The translations under genes were made by a program, and so were the position numbers. 9,377 nt of DNA, from contig JAHYZB010000052.1 in NCBI GenBank assembly GCA_019424645.1, positions 1 to 9,377 on the forward strand. Direction: 5' to 3'. This stretch comes from Oxalobacter formigenes (GTDB taxonomy: Bacteria > Pseudomonadota > Gammaproteobacteria > Burkholderiales > Burkholderiaceae_D). The notes below the pieces were generated by a model that did not search any database, was not told where the DNA came from, and saw only the letters and a list, made by a program, of their open reading frames with translations. Positions 1 through 6,817 of the stretch are shown here, in pieces (the first letter of the stretch is position 1; each line of letters begins with the position of its first letter).

Positions 1-2
1 TC

Positions 3-719
3 TCCGGTCTGAAAGCCGTGGAGGAGACGGACAGGATGGTGGGCAATCTGGATTATGACGAAAAGAAACCGCAGCAGGCGCATCCTTACGTCAATGGAAT
101 TCATCAGGGTTTTATCAACTCGGTCATGAACCACATGAAAGCGGAACACATGGGAACCGAGTTTGAAAAGGCCAGTGAACGTCCGGACCAATACACAGGA
201 ACGTCACCGCTGAAATCCGCCCGTACCGGATTCAGGGAACTGGGCGCATTGAATGACGGGTTGAATCAGGAATACCAGAAAAACCGTTTTCACTATACCG
301 AGCCGACCGCCGAATCGATCCATCAGGCGACAGAGAAATACAGCAATATATTGGGAGGAGTGGGAGGAGCATCCCTGCTCATGGCTGTCCAGCGGAATTT
401 GCCCCAGACGGGAATGACCCTGGCGGCCAACAACTGGTCGAGACTGTCGCACGAGGTCTATCAGAGAGTGCTGGACAAAACGGGAAATGAAGAATTTGCG
501 AAGGCGATGGGATGGGGAGGAGCCGCTGCCGTAGCGCAGGGAATTGCCCCGGCATCGGGGTTTCTGTCGAACTTCATTCCGATTCCATATAACCAGATTG
601 CGGAGCCGTTTTTCCGGGTGATCGATTCGATTGTTTCGGATGAGCTGGCTAATCGGGTGGTGGATGAGGGGGTTGAATATATTTCAGAAAATAAACGGAA
701 GCAAAATAAATCAGAATAA
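3..719 (+). CDS. C-terminal part of an unrecognised protein (5' end outside the window)
   Basis: The reading frame is open to the left edge. A GTG at 18 is in frame, but no Shine-Dalgarno sequence precedes it and the codons before it read S-G-L-K-A, so I treat this as the 3' end of a longer gene. About 238 residues are visible. The first ~110 are polar and rich in Glu, Asn, His and Tyr. Counting from the GTG, two Gly/Ala-rich, moderately hydrophobic stretches follow, at about 110-138 (with GGVGGASLL) and 163-200 (with GWGGAAAVAQG and FIPIP). The end is a charged, Lys-rich tail. I recognise no family. The Sel1-repeat gene starts 63 bp downstream on the same strand. Hydrophobic Gly/Ala stretches near the C terminus of a large protein, next to a secreted Sel1 protein, would fit a secreted or membrane-acting effector, but this is speculation without a catalytic motif. 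Confidence 0.7.
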   Translation, partial: SGLKAVEETDRMVGNLDYDEKKPQQAHPYVNGIHQGFINSVMNHMKAEHMGTEFEKASERPDQYTGTSPLKSARTGFRELGALNDGLNQEYQKNRFHYTEPTAESIHQATEKYSNILGGVGGASLLMAVQRNLPQTGMTLAANNWSRLSHEVYQRVLDKTGNEEFAKAMGWGGAAAVAQGIAPASGFLSNFIPIPYNQIAEPFFRVIDSIVSDELANRVVDEGVEYISENKRKQNKSE

Positions 720-782
720 TAAAACACCAGTATTTTATGATTTGATGCAATAAAGCAAACAAGCTAACCAGAAAGAGATTCT

Positions 783-1634
783 ATGTGTAAAAACTATTCA
801 ATTGATTACAGAATATATTTTCGCGTTTTAATTCTTTTTTTATTGGCTTGTTTTCTTTTAATTCCGGCATATGCAAATGACGTTACTCAGGGATTGAAAT
901 ACTATAAGAAAGAAGAATACCAAAAAGCATATCGTTATTTTTCCACACCGGCTGCCCAAAAGGATCCTCGGGTTCAACGTATATTGGGATACATGTACTT
1001 AAAGGGTCTTGCCGTTAAGCAGGATTATCAAAAGGCGATGTTCTGGTATAGCAAATCAGCTGATCAGGGTAATCCTAAAGCCATGTACGATATTGGAGTT
1101 ATGTACGACTTTGGTCAGGGTGTGAAACAGGATCATGAAAAAGCAATTCAATGCTATCAGCGTTCAGCCTTGAAGGGGTATGCGGACGCACAATATAACC
1201 TTGGGGTTGCTTATGAAAAGGGGGAAGGTATTCAGCAAAATTATGCTAAAGCGCGTGAATGGTATCAAAAAGCAGTCTCACAGGGTAATGTGGATGCAAT
1301 GGTGAATTTGGGTGTCCTTTATGGAAATGGACTTGGAAGCACTAAAGATCATCGAAAAGCTTTCGAGTTATTTAATCTTGCTGCTCGAAAAGGGAGTGCA
1401 AGTGCACAATACAACCTTGCTGAGAATTTCCGTGCCGGACTGGCTATCCCCCGAGACCTCGACAAGGCAATCTACTGGTATGAAAAGAGCGCCAATCAGG
1501 GCACCATCAAGGCGATGGACAAACTGGCCAGAATCTATCAGGTCGGCTACAAACACATCCCCGCCAATCATGCCCTGTCCGACCAATGGGCTGACAAGGC
1601 TGCAAAGGCACGGGCACAGGAAGCCGTCAGGTAA
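783..1634 (+). CDS. Secreted Sel1-repeat (TPR-like) protein
   Basis: The product has 283 residues. Residues 1-31 look like a signal peptide: a Lys/Arg-containing start, a hydrophobic core at about 15-28, and a probable signal peptidase I cut after A-Y-A at 29-31. An L-L-A-C sequence inside the core could be read as a lipobox, but the core continues past the Cys, so I favour a soluble periplasmic protein. From residue 61 there are five 36-residue Sel1 repeats (61-96, 97-132, 133-168, 169-204, 205-240), each with the G-x-x-Y...G...D/N-x-x-K-A...W/Y-Y-x-K-A/S-A pattern, and a degenerate sixth to 276. Sel1 repeats form alpha-solenoids for protein binding and have no enzymatic role. The binding partner is unknown. 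AAAGAGA at 772-778 precedes the ATG. Base composition shifts near 1425, in repeat 5. Family assignment is firm, function is not. Confidence 0.93.
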   Translation: MCKNYSIDYRIYFRVLILFLLACFLLIPAYANDVTQGLKYYKKEEYQKAYRYFSTPAAQKDPRVQRILGYMYLKGLAVKQDYQKAMFWYSKSADQGNPKAMYDIGVMYDFGQGVKQDHEKAIQCYQRSALKGYADAQYNLGVAYEKGEGIQQNYAKAREWYQKAVSQGNVDAMVNLGVLYGNGLGSTKDHRKAFELFNLAARKGSASAQYNLAENFRAGLAIPRDLDKAIYWYEKSANQGTIKAMDKLARIYQVGYKHIPANHALSDQWADKAAKARAQEAVR

Positions 1635-1699
1635 ATCAGCTATCCTGTGCTTTTGTCGGAAAAAAGAAGAAGAGCGTGTTAATCCTGTCTGTCCGTTAT

Positions 1700-1713
1700 G
1701 GCAAATGTTTGCC
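1700..1713. promoter_or_regulatory. Short inverted repeat upstream of the TfoX-domain gene
   Basis: GGCAAA, a TG spacer and TTTGCC form a 14-base inverted repeat about 65 bases before the downstream ATG. It has the size of a dimeric regulator site but matches no operator I can name, and chance is possible. Confidence 0.2.
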
Positions 1714-1778
1714 GGTCATATCGGATAGTGTGCCAAGGACGAACGCATAAAATAATGCCAAAAGAGGAGTGACTGGAG

Positions 1779-2114
1779 ATGGCGTCGGGCAAGGAATATC
1801 TGAATTTTATACTGGACCAGTTATCCGGTCTGGACGGCATTACCTACAAGTCCATGATGGGAGAATTCATCCTGTATTACCGTGGGAAAATAGTCGGCGG
1901 GATTTACGATGACCGGTTTCTTGTCAAACCCACCCAATCCGCTGTCGAGTATATGCCGGCTGCCCGGTATGAATTTCCCTATGAAGGCGCAAAACAAATG
2001 TTATTGGTTGATGAAGTCGATAACAGGGAATTTCTGGCAGGATTGCTTGAAGCGATGTTTGATGAGTTACCAGCACCCAAAGCAAAAATAAAAAAGACTA
2101 AAAAAGCAGGCTGA
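1779..2114 (+). CDS. TfoX N-terminal domain protein
   Basis: The 111-residue product matches the TfoX/Sxy N-terminal domain along nearly its whole length. Visible features are the opening helix (residues 5-16), the signature around M-M-G-E-F at 26-30, the Y-Y-R-G-K-I-V-G-G-I beta segment at 33-42, R-F-L-V-K at 46-50, and the Y-x-F-P-Y motif at 64-68. A Lys-rich tail (101-110) ends it. Full-length TfoX/Sxy proteins, which act in CRP-dependent competence gene expression in gamma-proteobacteria, also carry a C-terminal domain that is absent here. Single-domain versions are widespread and mostly uncharacterised, so a competence role should not be assumed. AGGAG at 1765-1769, nine bases before the ATG, supports the start. 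A second GGAG at 1775-1778 touches the ATG and is too close to be the working site. The gene stands alone and converges on the epimerase gene. Confidence 0.9.
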   Translation: MASGKEYLNFILDQLSGLDGITYKSMMGEFILYYRGKIVGGIYDDRFLVKPTQSAVEYMPAARYEFPYEGAKQMLLVDEVDNREFLAGLLEAMFDELPAPKAKIKKTKKAG

Positions 2115-2215
2115 CTTACAAGACATCGATAGTTCGATACCTCAAGGGGCATCAAAAACGTTAAATCACACAATGCAGGAATATTCACCACGTCAGTTGC
2201 GCAAATTGCCTGACT

Positions 2216-2262
2216 CTTTCAGGTAATAAGGGCGTGTCCGGATGATGATGGTGTCCTGAAAG
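2216..2262. repeat. 8-bp perfect inverted repeat between convergent genes
   Basis: CTTTCAGG at 2216-2223 and CCTGAAAG at 2255-2262 are perfect reverse complements separated by 31 bases. They lie between the ends of the TfoX-domain gene and the epimerase gene, where a transcript-end structure would be expected. There is no T-tract on either side, so I do not call it an intrinsic terminator. Confidence 0.3.
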
Positions 2263-2276
2263 GAACAAGGTTCTGC

Positions 2277-2825
2277 TCAGACGAACACTTCCGCCTCATA
2301 CAGCAGCTTGCCTTCCAGATCCTTCAGTGAGACGCGGGGCGCAATGATGCCGTGCCAGTCGATTTCAAGAGCCGGATCGTCCCAGCGGATGCAGCGCTCG
2401 CTGTCTTTTGCAAATGCCTTTGTCACGCCAATGGAGACATCTGCAAAGTCGGATAAGGTAACGAAGCCGTGCCCGAAGCCTTCGGGCACCCAGAACCGGA
2501 TGCGGTTTTCATCGGAGACGACCGTCCCGATCCATTTTCCGAAATCAGGCGAGGATTTGCGGAGATCGACGGCGACCTGAAAGGTCTGCCCGTTTGTGAC
2601 ATGGACGAGTTTTTCCTGTGAATGGGGCGGGAGCTGGTAATGCAGTCCCATAAGTTCATGCCTGTCTGAATGGATCAGGTGTTCATCCACGAGCTGAATG
2701 GCGTGATCAAGCGCTTTTCCAAACGCTTCCAGATCGAAATCCTCAATCAGAAAACCGTTACTGTCGTGAAAAACATCCGGATTGACGATCTTGACTTCAC
2801 GTATGGCTGTGTTCGTAATATTCAT
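2277..2825 (-). CDS. RmlC-like sugar-nucleotide epimerase with altered active site
   Basis: The 182-residue product matches the dTDP-4-dehydrorhamnose 3,5-epimerase (RmlC/RfbC) cupin family end to end. Visible motifs are P-D-V-F at 16-19, G-L-H-Y-Q at 60-64, E-K-L-V at 71-74, V-A-V-D-L-R at 84-89, P-E-G-F-G-H-G-F at 114-121 and R-W-D-D-P-A at 147-152. Compared from memory with the Salmonella enzyme, the base His63 (here H62), Lys73 (K72) and Asp170 (D169) are kept. The catalytic Tyr133 is I132, Arg24 is N23 and Arg60 is M59. It may therefore epimerise only one position, use another nucleotide sugar, or be inactive, so I withhold the symbol rfbC. No rmlA, rmlB or rmlD lies nearby. The start overlaps the upstream 78-residue gene by 29 bp. 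A GGTGAT lies seven bases or less before the ATG, so translational coupling is plausible. Start and length match the family. Confidence 0.88.
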   Translation of the reverse strand: MNITNTAIREVKIVNPDVFHDSNGFLIEDFDLEAFGKALDHAIQLVDEHLIHSDRHELMGLHYQLPPHSQEKLVHVTNGQTFQVAVDLRKSSPDFGKWIGTVVSDENRIRFWVPEGFGHGFVTLSDFADVSIGVTKAFAKDSERCIRWDDPALEIDWHGIIAPRVSLKDLEGKLLYEAEVFV

Positions 2826-3033
2826 GATTGATCACCAGATGCAATGGGGTATTGCGAGGACGGTAACGGTTCATGCTTTTGCCGAAATGATTCCAGGCGA
2901 ACGGGTCGATGTTTTCCGTACAGGATTCATCGAAGGCGACATTGGGATCATATTCCTCCACGAACCGTCCCGTTGCCGGATCGGCCCTGAACCGGTTGCC
3001 CAGAAAACTGACATTTTCCTCGGGAATATTCAT
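2797..3033 (-). CDS. Small unknown protein overlapping the epimerase gene
   Basis: This 78-residue frame reads into the first 29 bases of the epimerase gene. I favour it over the opposite-strand frame at 2782-3048 because its codons look used (many GAT, GAA, CTG, GGC, CGT and few rare codons) and its composition is that of a soluble acidic/aromatic protein. Visible features are an N-terminal N-I-P-E-E-N, a D-P-x-T-G-R-F-V-E-E-Y-D-P segment at about 18-30, W-N-H-F at 47-50, and a His/Tyr-rich end. No family is recognised. No clear Shine-Dalgarno sequence precedes the ATG at 3033, and a stop lies 12 codons upstream, so an upstream extension cannot be long. It could be a real partner of the epimerase or the surviving end of a larger decayed gene. 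Confidence 0.5.
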   Translation of the reverse strand: MNIPEENVSFLGNRFRADPATGRFVEEYDPNVAFDESCTENIDPFAWNHFGKSMNRYRPRNTPLHLVINHEYYEHSHT

Positions 3034-3207
3034 TGTCCAAATGGTTGAAATTAAAAAGGATTTGCATCAGCACGTCACGCCGGAAGATGAAAATACCTTA
3101 ACGCGCTTTGATTTCAAGAGGCTTGCGATACCGCAATTTTCGACAAGACATTGCACGACAGGGAGAGAATCCGGAAAAAGAAAAACAAAGAATGGGCAGC
3201 GACAGGA

Positions 3208-3241
3208 ATAAAAAAAGCTGCCTGTGTAAAGCAGGCAGCTT
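3208..3241 (-). terminator. Rho-independent terminator of the FAH-family gene
   Basis: A perfect 10-bp stem (3215-3224 with 3232-3241, AAGCTGCCTG type) with a seven-base loop is followed, reading on the minus strand, by seven T residues (3216 to 3210; the first two are also in the stem), then A and TT. It begins about 17 bases after the stop codon of the minus-strand hydrolase gene. The plus-strand side lacks a T-tract, so it should act in one direction. Confidence 0.88.
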
Positions 3242-3258
3242 CCCTGATTCCGGAGTTA

Positions 3259-4110
3259 TTATTTACCCGGCCACGCAACGACTTTCTGGCGCTGTTCGCC
3301 CAGTTTTTCGACACCGGCGACGACGACGTCACCCGGTTTCAGAAATACCTGTGGATCACGGGCAAGGCCGACTCCGGGAGGGGTTCCGGTGGCAATTACG
3401 TCACCCGGCATCAGAGTCATGAAGTGCGACAGGTAACTGACGATTTTGGCGACGGAGAAAATCATCGTTTTTGTATTGCCTTTCTGCATCCGCTCGCCAT
3501 TCACGTCCAGCCAGACGTCCAGGTTCTGCGGGTCAGGCACTTCGTCGCGGGTTACAAGCCATGGGCCTATCGGCCCGAAGGTGTCGCAGCCTTTACCCTT
3601 GTCCCACTGCGTACCGCGTTCGATCTGGAATTCGCGTTCGGACAAATCGTCGGTCACGCAATAACCGGCTACGTAATTGAGCGCTTCTTCCTCGGAAATA
3701 TATTGGGCCTTTTTGCCGATCACGACACCCAGTTCGATTTCCCAGTCGGATTTTTTCGAATCTTTCGGCAGAATGATATTGTCGTTCGGGCCACAGATAC
3801 AGCTGACGGCTTTCATGAACACGATCGGTTCACGCGGAATGCGCATCTTGGCTTCTTCGGCGTGTTCAGTGTAATTGATGCCGATAGCGATATACTTGCT
3901 GATGAAAGAGACTGGCACGCCAAGACGGGGGTTCCCGTTAACCTCCGGCAATTTTTCCGGATTGAGCGTTGCCAGTTTGGCCAAAGCCTCATCCGACAAC
4001 TGTTCCGGCGTCAGGTCATCGATTTTGCCGGACAGATCCCGCAGTTTTCCATCTGCGTCAATCAAGCCGGGTTTTTCTTTCCCGGGATTGCCATAACGAA
4101 CCAGTTTCAT
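3259..4110 (-). CDS. Fumarylacetoacetate hydrolase (FAH) family protein
   Basis: The 283-residue product has the usual length of the YcgM/HpcE/ureidoglycolate-lyase-like branch of the FAH superfamily, whose members are metal-dependent enzymes that cleave C-C bonds or isomerise/decarboxylate 2-oxo acids. A small N-terminal domain (1-70) precedes the catalytic fold. Key motifs are A-I-G-I-N-Y at 75-80, W-E-I-E-L-G-V-V-I-G at 123-132, in which E124 and E126 are expected metal ligands, V-T-D-D-L-S-E-R at 152-159 with D155 as the third ligand, K-G-K-G-C-D-T-F-G-P-I-G-P-W at 171-184 and T-G-T-P-P-G-V-G at 241-248. The exact substrate cannot be read from sequence, and no aromatic-degradation or purine genes lie nearby. 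AGGTG precedes the ATG by eight bases. A strong terminator follows. The gene is GC-rich, unlike the glycosyltransferase upstream. Confidence 0.93.
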   Translation of the reverse strand: MKLVRYGNPGKEKPGLIDADGKLRDLSGKIDDLTPEQLSDEALAKLATLNPEKLPEVNGNPRLGVPVSFISKYIAIGINYTEHAEEAKMRIPREPIVFMKAVSCICGPNDNIILPKDSKKSDWEIELGVVIGKKAQYISEEEALNYVAGYCVTDDLSEREFQIERGTQWDKGKGCDTFGPIGPWLVTRDEVPDPQNLDVWLDVNGERMQKGNTKTMIFSVAKIVSYLSHFMTLMPGDVIATGTPPGVGLARDPQVFLKPGDVVVAGVEKLGEQRQKVVAWPGK

Positions 4111-4237
4111 AATATTTTCACCTGTTAAAATTGGATTGGAATTTTATTTTTTACAGATGAATCATAAAGCAAAAAAGAAATTTTTACATATATTGTCGAG
4201 ATAATCTGACATTATCGGAAAAAGGTTTCAGACGATG

Positions 4238-5608
4238 TTAATTGCGTTCCATTTCTTTCGTAAACAACCGATATGTCTGTCCTCGCCCAATCGCGTAATA
4301 GGTAAATCCGTATTTCTCCATTGTCACAGGTTCATATAGATTACGTCCGTCGAAAATAACCGGGTTTTTCAAAGATTTCAATGCTTCAAAATCAGGGATC
4401 TTGAAATTTTTCCATTCAGTAAAGATCAGCAGCGCATCGGCATTGTTCAGGGCAAGTTCTTTATTTTTCATCAACTGGAAATAGTCTTGCGAAACATGGC
4501 CATACAATCGTTTTGCCTCGTTCATGGCAACAGGATCGAATGCCTGAACCCGTGCGCCAGCCAGCCATAATTTCTCGAGAACTGTTCTTGACGGTGCATC
4601 GCGCATATCATCGGTTTCTGGCTTGAATGCCAATCCCCAGACGGCAAATGTCTTGCCGGACAAATTCTCAACTCCGCCGAAGTGATTGCACAATATCTGA
4701 AAAAGGTGCTCCTTTTGGGAGGTATTGACCTTCTCGACAGATTCCAGTAACTGTGGAATATATCCATAGTCATTTGCGGTTTTTGCCAAAGCACGTACGT
4801 CTTTCGGAAAGCACGATCCACCGTAACTGCAGCCTGGATAAATGAAGTGATATCCAATACGCGAATCCGATCCGATACCATGACGGACATTTTCAATGTC
4901 CGCACCGACCCGTTCTGCAATATTGGCCAGTTCATTCATGAAACTGATTTTTGTCGCAAGCATGGCATTGGCGGCATATTTCGTCAGTTCAGCCGAGCGG
5001 ATATCCATTACCATCAGACGGTCTCGATTCCGGTTGAAAGGCGCATACAGATCCCGCATGACAGGGCAATCCCTGCTGTTTTCTGTTCCAACAATAATTC
5101 TGTCCGGGCGCATGAAATCAGACAGGGCAGCACCTTCTTTCAGAAATTCAGGATTGGAAATAATATCGAAATCAATCGGCATATTTCTTTTTTTCAAGGC
5201 TGTTTCGACAGAATTTCTGACCATTTCACCTGTTCCGACCGGAACAGTCGACTTATAGACAATATATCGATGTTCCGGCATGAAACGACCAATGTTTTCA
5301 GCCACTTTCATGACATATTGAAGATCGGCAGAACCATCTTCATCTGGCGGAGTGCCTACAGCAATCATCAGAATTTTGCCGAACAAGACCCCTTTTTCTG
5401 CCGATGTGGTAAAAGCTATTCTTTTTGAAGACAAATTCTGCTTCAGGAGAGTTTCAAGGCCAGGTTCATAAATAGGAGAAATACCTGATTCAAGCTGTCT
5501 GATTTTGGTTTCATCAATATCGACACACAAGACATTATGCCCGACCTCGGCAAGACAAACTCCTGTAACCAGTCCAACGTAACCTGACCCAAAAATTGTT
5601 ATTTTCAT
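4238..5608 (-). CDS. ugd: UDP-glucose 6-dehydrogenase
   Basis: This cytoplasmic enzyme oxidises UDP-glucose to UDP-glucuronate with two NAD+, supplying precursor for capsule, exopolysaccharide or LPS sugars. The 456-residue product has the full three-part architecture. The N-terminal Rossmann fold has G-S-G-Y-V-G at 7-12 and the V-D-I-D strand end at 29-32, and G-T-P-P lies at 85-88. The central domain has N-P-E-F-L-K-E-G at 152-159 and the substrate-site K220 and N225. The catalytic loop is G-G-S-C-F-P-K-D at 263-270 with nucleophile C266. The C-terminal UDP-binding domain includes W-G-L-A-F-K-P at about 324-330. All key residues are present. It follows the glycosyltransferase by 27 bp with no visible Shine-Dalgarno sequence, so it is probably co-transcribed and perhaps translationally coupled. 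GC is intermediate (about 45% in one 60-base sample). Confidence 0.96.
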   Translation of the reverse strand: MKITIFGSGYVGLVTGVCLAEVGHNVLCVDIDETKIRQLESGISPIYEPGLETLLKQNLSSKRIAFTTSAEKGVLFGKILMIAVGTPPDEDGSADLQYVMKVAENIGRFMPEHRYIVYKSTVPVGTGEMVRNSVETALKKRNMPIDFDIISNPEFLKEGAALSDFMRPDRIIVGTENSRDCPVMRDLYAPFNRNRDRLMVMDIRSAELTKYAANAMLATKISFMNELANIAERVGADIENVRHGIGSDSRIGYHFIYPGCSYGGSCFPKDVRALAKTANDYGYIPQLLESVEKVNTSQKEHLFQILCNHFGGVENLSGKTFAVWGLAFKPETDDMRDAPSRTVLEKLWLAGARVQAFDPVAMNEAKRLYGHVSQDYFQLMKNKELALNNADALLIFTEWKNFKIPDFEALKSLKNPVIFDGRNLYEPVTMEKYGFTYYAIGRGQTYRLFTKEMERN

Positions 5609-5635
5609 GAAATGTTGAAAGTGATTGACTACAGA

Positions 5636-6718
5636 TTAATGATGGGAAAAATAATCGTTAACTGACTCTATCAATTCATATTTTTCCTTATACTTTTTTT
5701 TCTTTTTTCCAAAAGTAATTTTATGAAGGAGTTTGTATTTAAAATACCTGAACAGATCATATTTATAATACGTATTTTCACGAATTTTTATCAAACTATT
5801 ATAATTGCCTTCATCATAATAAAAACTCTTTTCATACCCGGTCAATTCAAGCTCCTGCAACCACTGACTTCTGAGGATTTCATGATAGTGAATCTGAATT
5901 GGCAAAGGAGGTATATTACACTCCCATAAGATGGAAGCTGATGCGGCATTGACGTAACTCTGTCTAAGCTTTTCGAAAAGAGATTCTTTTTCAAGAAACT
6001 CTTTCAATGCTTTCCATGCATAAAAAAAATCATCAGAATATTTTTTAGTTCGATTAAATGTAAGACTATTTTCGCGATTGGTTCTCCAGTAAACCAGATT
6101 TTCATCAACAAGTGAAATACGTTTGGCTTTTGCCAGCATGGAAAAAATAAAGAAAAGATCATTGGCCGATCTTAACGGCTGAAAACAAAGCGCTTCGTTG
6201 CGAATGAAATCAAGCCTGAACAATTTATTCCATGTTTCGGAGCGGAACCAGTTGAAGATATGACATGGGATATCTTCAATGGAGAATACATTCTTCATTG
6301 AAGACGTGGAAAAAGGAAAGAAACACAGCTCTGTTTTTTTTGTTTTGTTATCGTACTGAAATCGATTGCATATAACAATATCGGCATTCGTGTTAATAGC
6401 CTGCCCAATCATTTTCTCAAAAAAAGTCAGTTCAAAAAAATCATCGGAATCGAGAAAAACAATATATTGGCCCTTTGCCTTTTCCATTCCTCTATTACGC
6501 GCCACACCAGCGCCAAGGTTTGACTGGCATATGATGGAAAGTCTCTTGTCGTTTTTGGCATAATTCCGGAGAATCTTCAACGAATTGTCTGTTGATCCAT
6601 CATCTACACAAATGACTTCGAAATCTTCAAACGTTTGCGAAAATATACTATCCAGACACTGATGTAAATAATTTTCAACATTATAAACAGGGATAACTAG
6701 AGAAAGGAATGTTCGCAC
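5636..6718 (-). CDS. Family 2 glycosyltransferase
   Basis: The 360-residue product starts with a GT2 (GT-A fold) catalytic domain. L-V-I-P-V-Y-N-V at 7-14 is the first strand, V-D-D-G-S-T-D at 38-44 binds the nucleotide, N-x-G-A-G-V-A-R-N-R-G at 67-77 is typical of the WcaA/EpsJ-like group, and D-S-D-D at 90-93 holds the metal-binding DxD. Residues from about 200 are not recognised and end in a basic Lys-rich tail. No membrane segment is obvious, so it should act at the cytoplasmic face, adding a sugar to a lipid-linked glycan. Donor and acceptor are unknown. The start codon is GTG with no visible Shine-Dalgarno sequence and a stop two codons upstream. The gene is strikingly AT-rich (15 of 60 bases are G or C at both 5701-5760 and 6001-6060), consistent with horizontal acquisition. 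It is paired with ugd. Confidence 0.92.
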   Translation of the reverse strand: MRTFLSLVIPVYNVENYLHQCLDSIFSQTFEDFEVICVDDGSTDNSLKILRNYAKNDKRLSIICQSNLGAGVARNRGMEKAKGQYIVFLDSDDFFELTFFEKMIGQAINTNADIVICNRFQYDNKTKKTELCFFPFSTSSMKNVFSIEDIPCHIFNWFRSETWNKLFRLDFIRNEALCFQPLRSANDLFFIFSMLAKAKRISLVDENLVYWRTNRENSLTFNRTKKYSDDFFYAWKALKEFLEKESLFEKLRQSYVNAASASILWECNIPPLPIQIHYHEILRSQWLQELELTGYEKSFYYDEGNYNSLIKIRENTYYKYDLFRYFKYKLLHKITFGKKKKKYKEKYELIESVNDYFSHH

Positions 6719-6750
6719 AATTTTTTAATCTTGTTTAAAGAACTTTAGAG

Positions 6751-6785
6751 ATTATAAATATAATATTGTATAATTATATAACCAA
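6751..6785 (-). promoter_or_regulatory. Candidate promoter for the glycosyltransferase-ugd pair
   Basis: Reading the minus strand, TTGGTT (6785-6780) is followed after 17 bases by TATATT (6762-6757) and directly by a perfect TATAAT (6756-6751). This is a reasonable sigma-70 arrangement about 30 bases before the GTG start. The surrounding DNA is extremely AT-rich (7 of 60 bases are G or C at 6721-6780), so chance matches are easier here. Confidence 0.4.
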
Positions 6786-6817
6786 TTCCCATGTATTTCC
6801 ATTTGAAAATATAATGT

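Noticed and set aside
2125..2138. ATCGA-TAGT-TCGAT hairpin after the TfoX-domain gene
   Set aside because: The stem is only five pairs, with no T-tract; it is likely chance.
2782..3048. 88-residue plus-strand frame opposite the small gene and the epimerase start
   Set aside because: It overlaps the start of a clear minus-strand gene, has no ribosome binding site, and its composition looks like an antisense shadow; the minus-strand 78-residue frame has better codon use.
3123..3140. TTGCG/CGCAA hairpin followed by TTTT on the plus strand
   Set aside because: The five-pair stem and four T residues are too weak, and no plus-strand gene ends there.
3041..3211. Possible 56-residue plus-strand protein starting at ATG 3041 (M-V-E-I-K-K-D-L...)
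   Set aside because: There is no Shine-Dalgarno sequence, the second half is a low-complexity basic run, and it ends inside the region of the opposite-strand terminator. No family is recognisable.
3151..4128. 325-residue plus-strand open frame
   Set aside because: It is the antisense shadow of the FAH-family gene, whose motifs are unmistakable on the minus strand. High GC removes stops from the shadow frame.
4200..4216. Hairpin GATAAT-5 bases-ATTATC downstream of ugd
   Set aside because: The stem is six weak pairs and no T-tract follows on the minus strand, so it is not a credible terminator.
4847..5428. 193-residue plus-strand open frame
   Set aside because: It is a shadow of ugd with no start signal and no recognisable domain.
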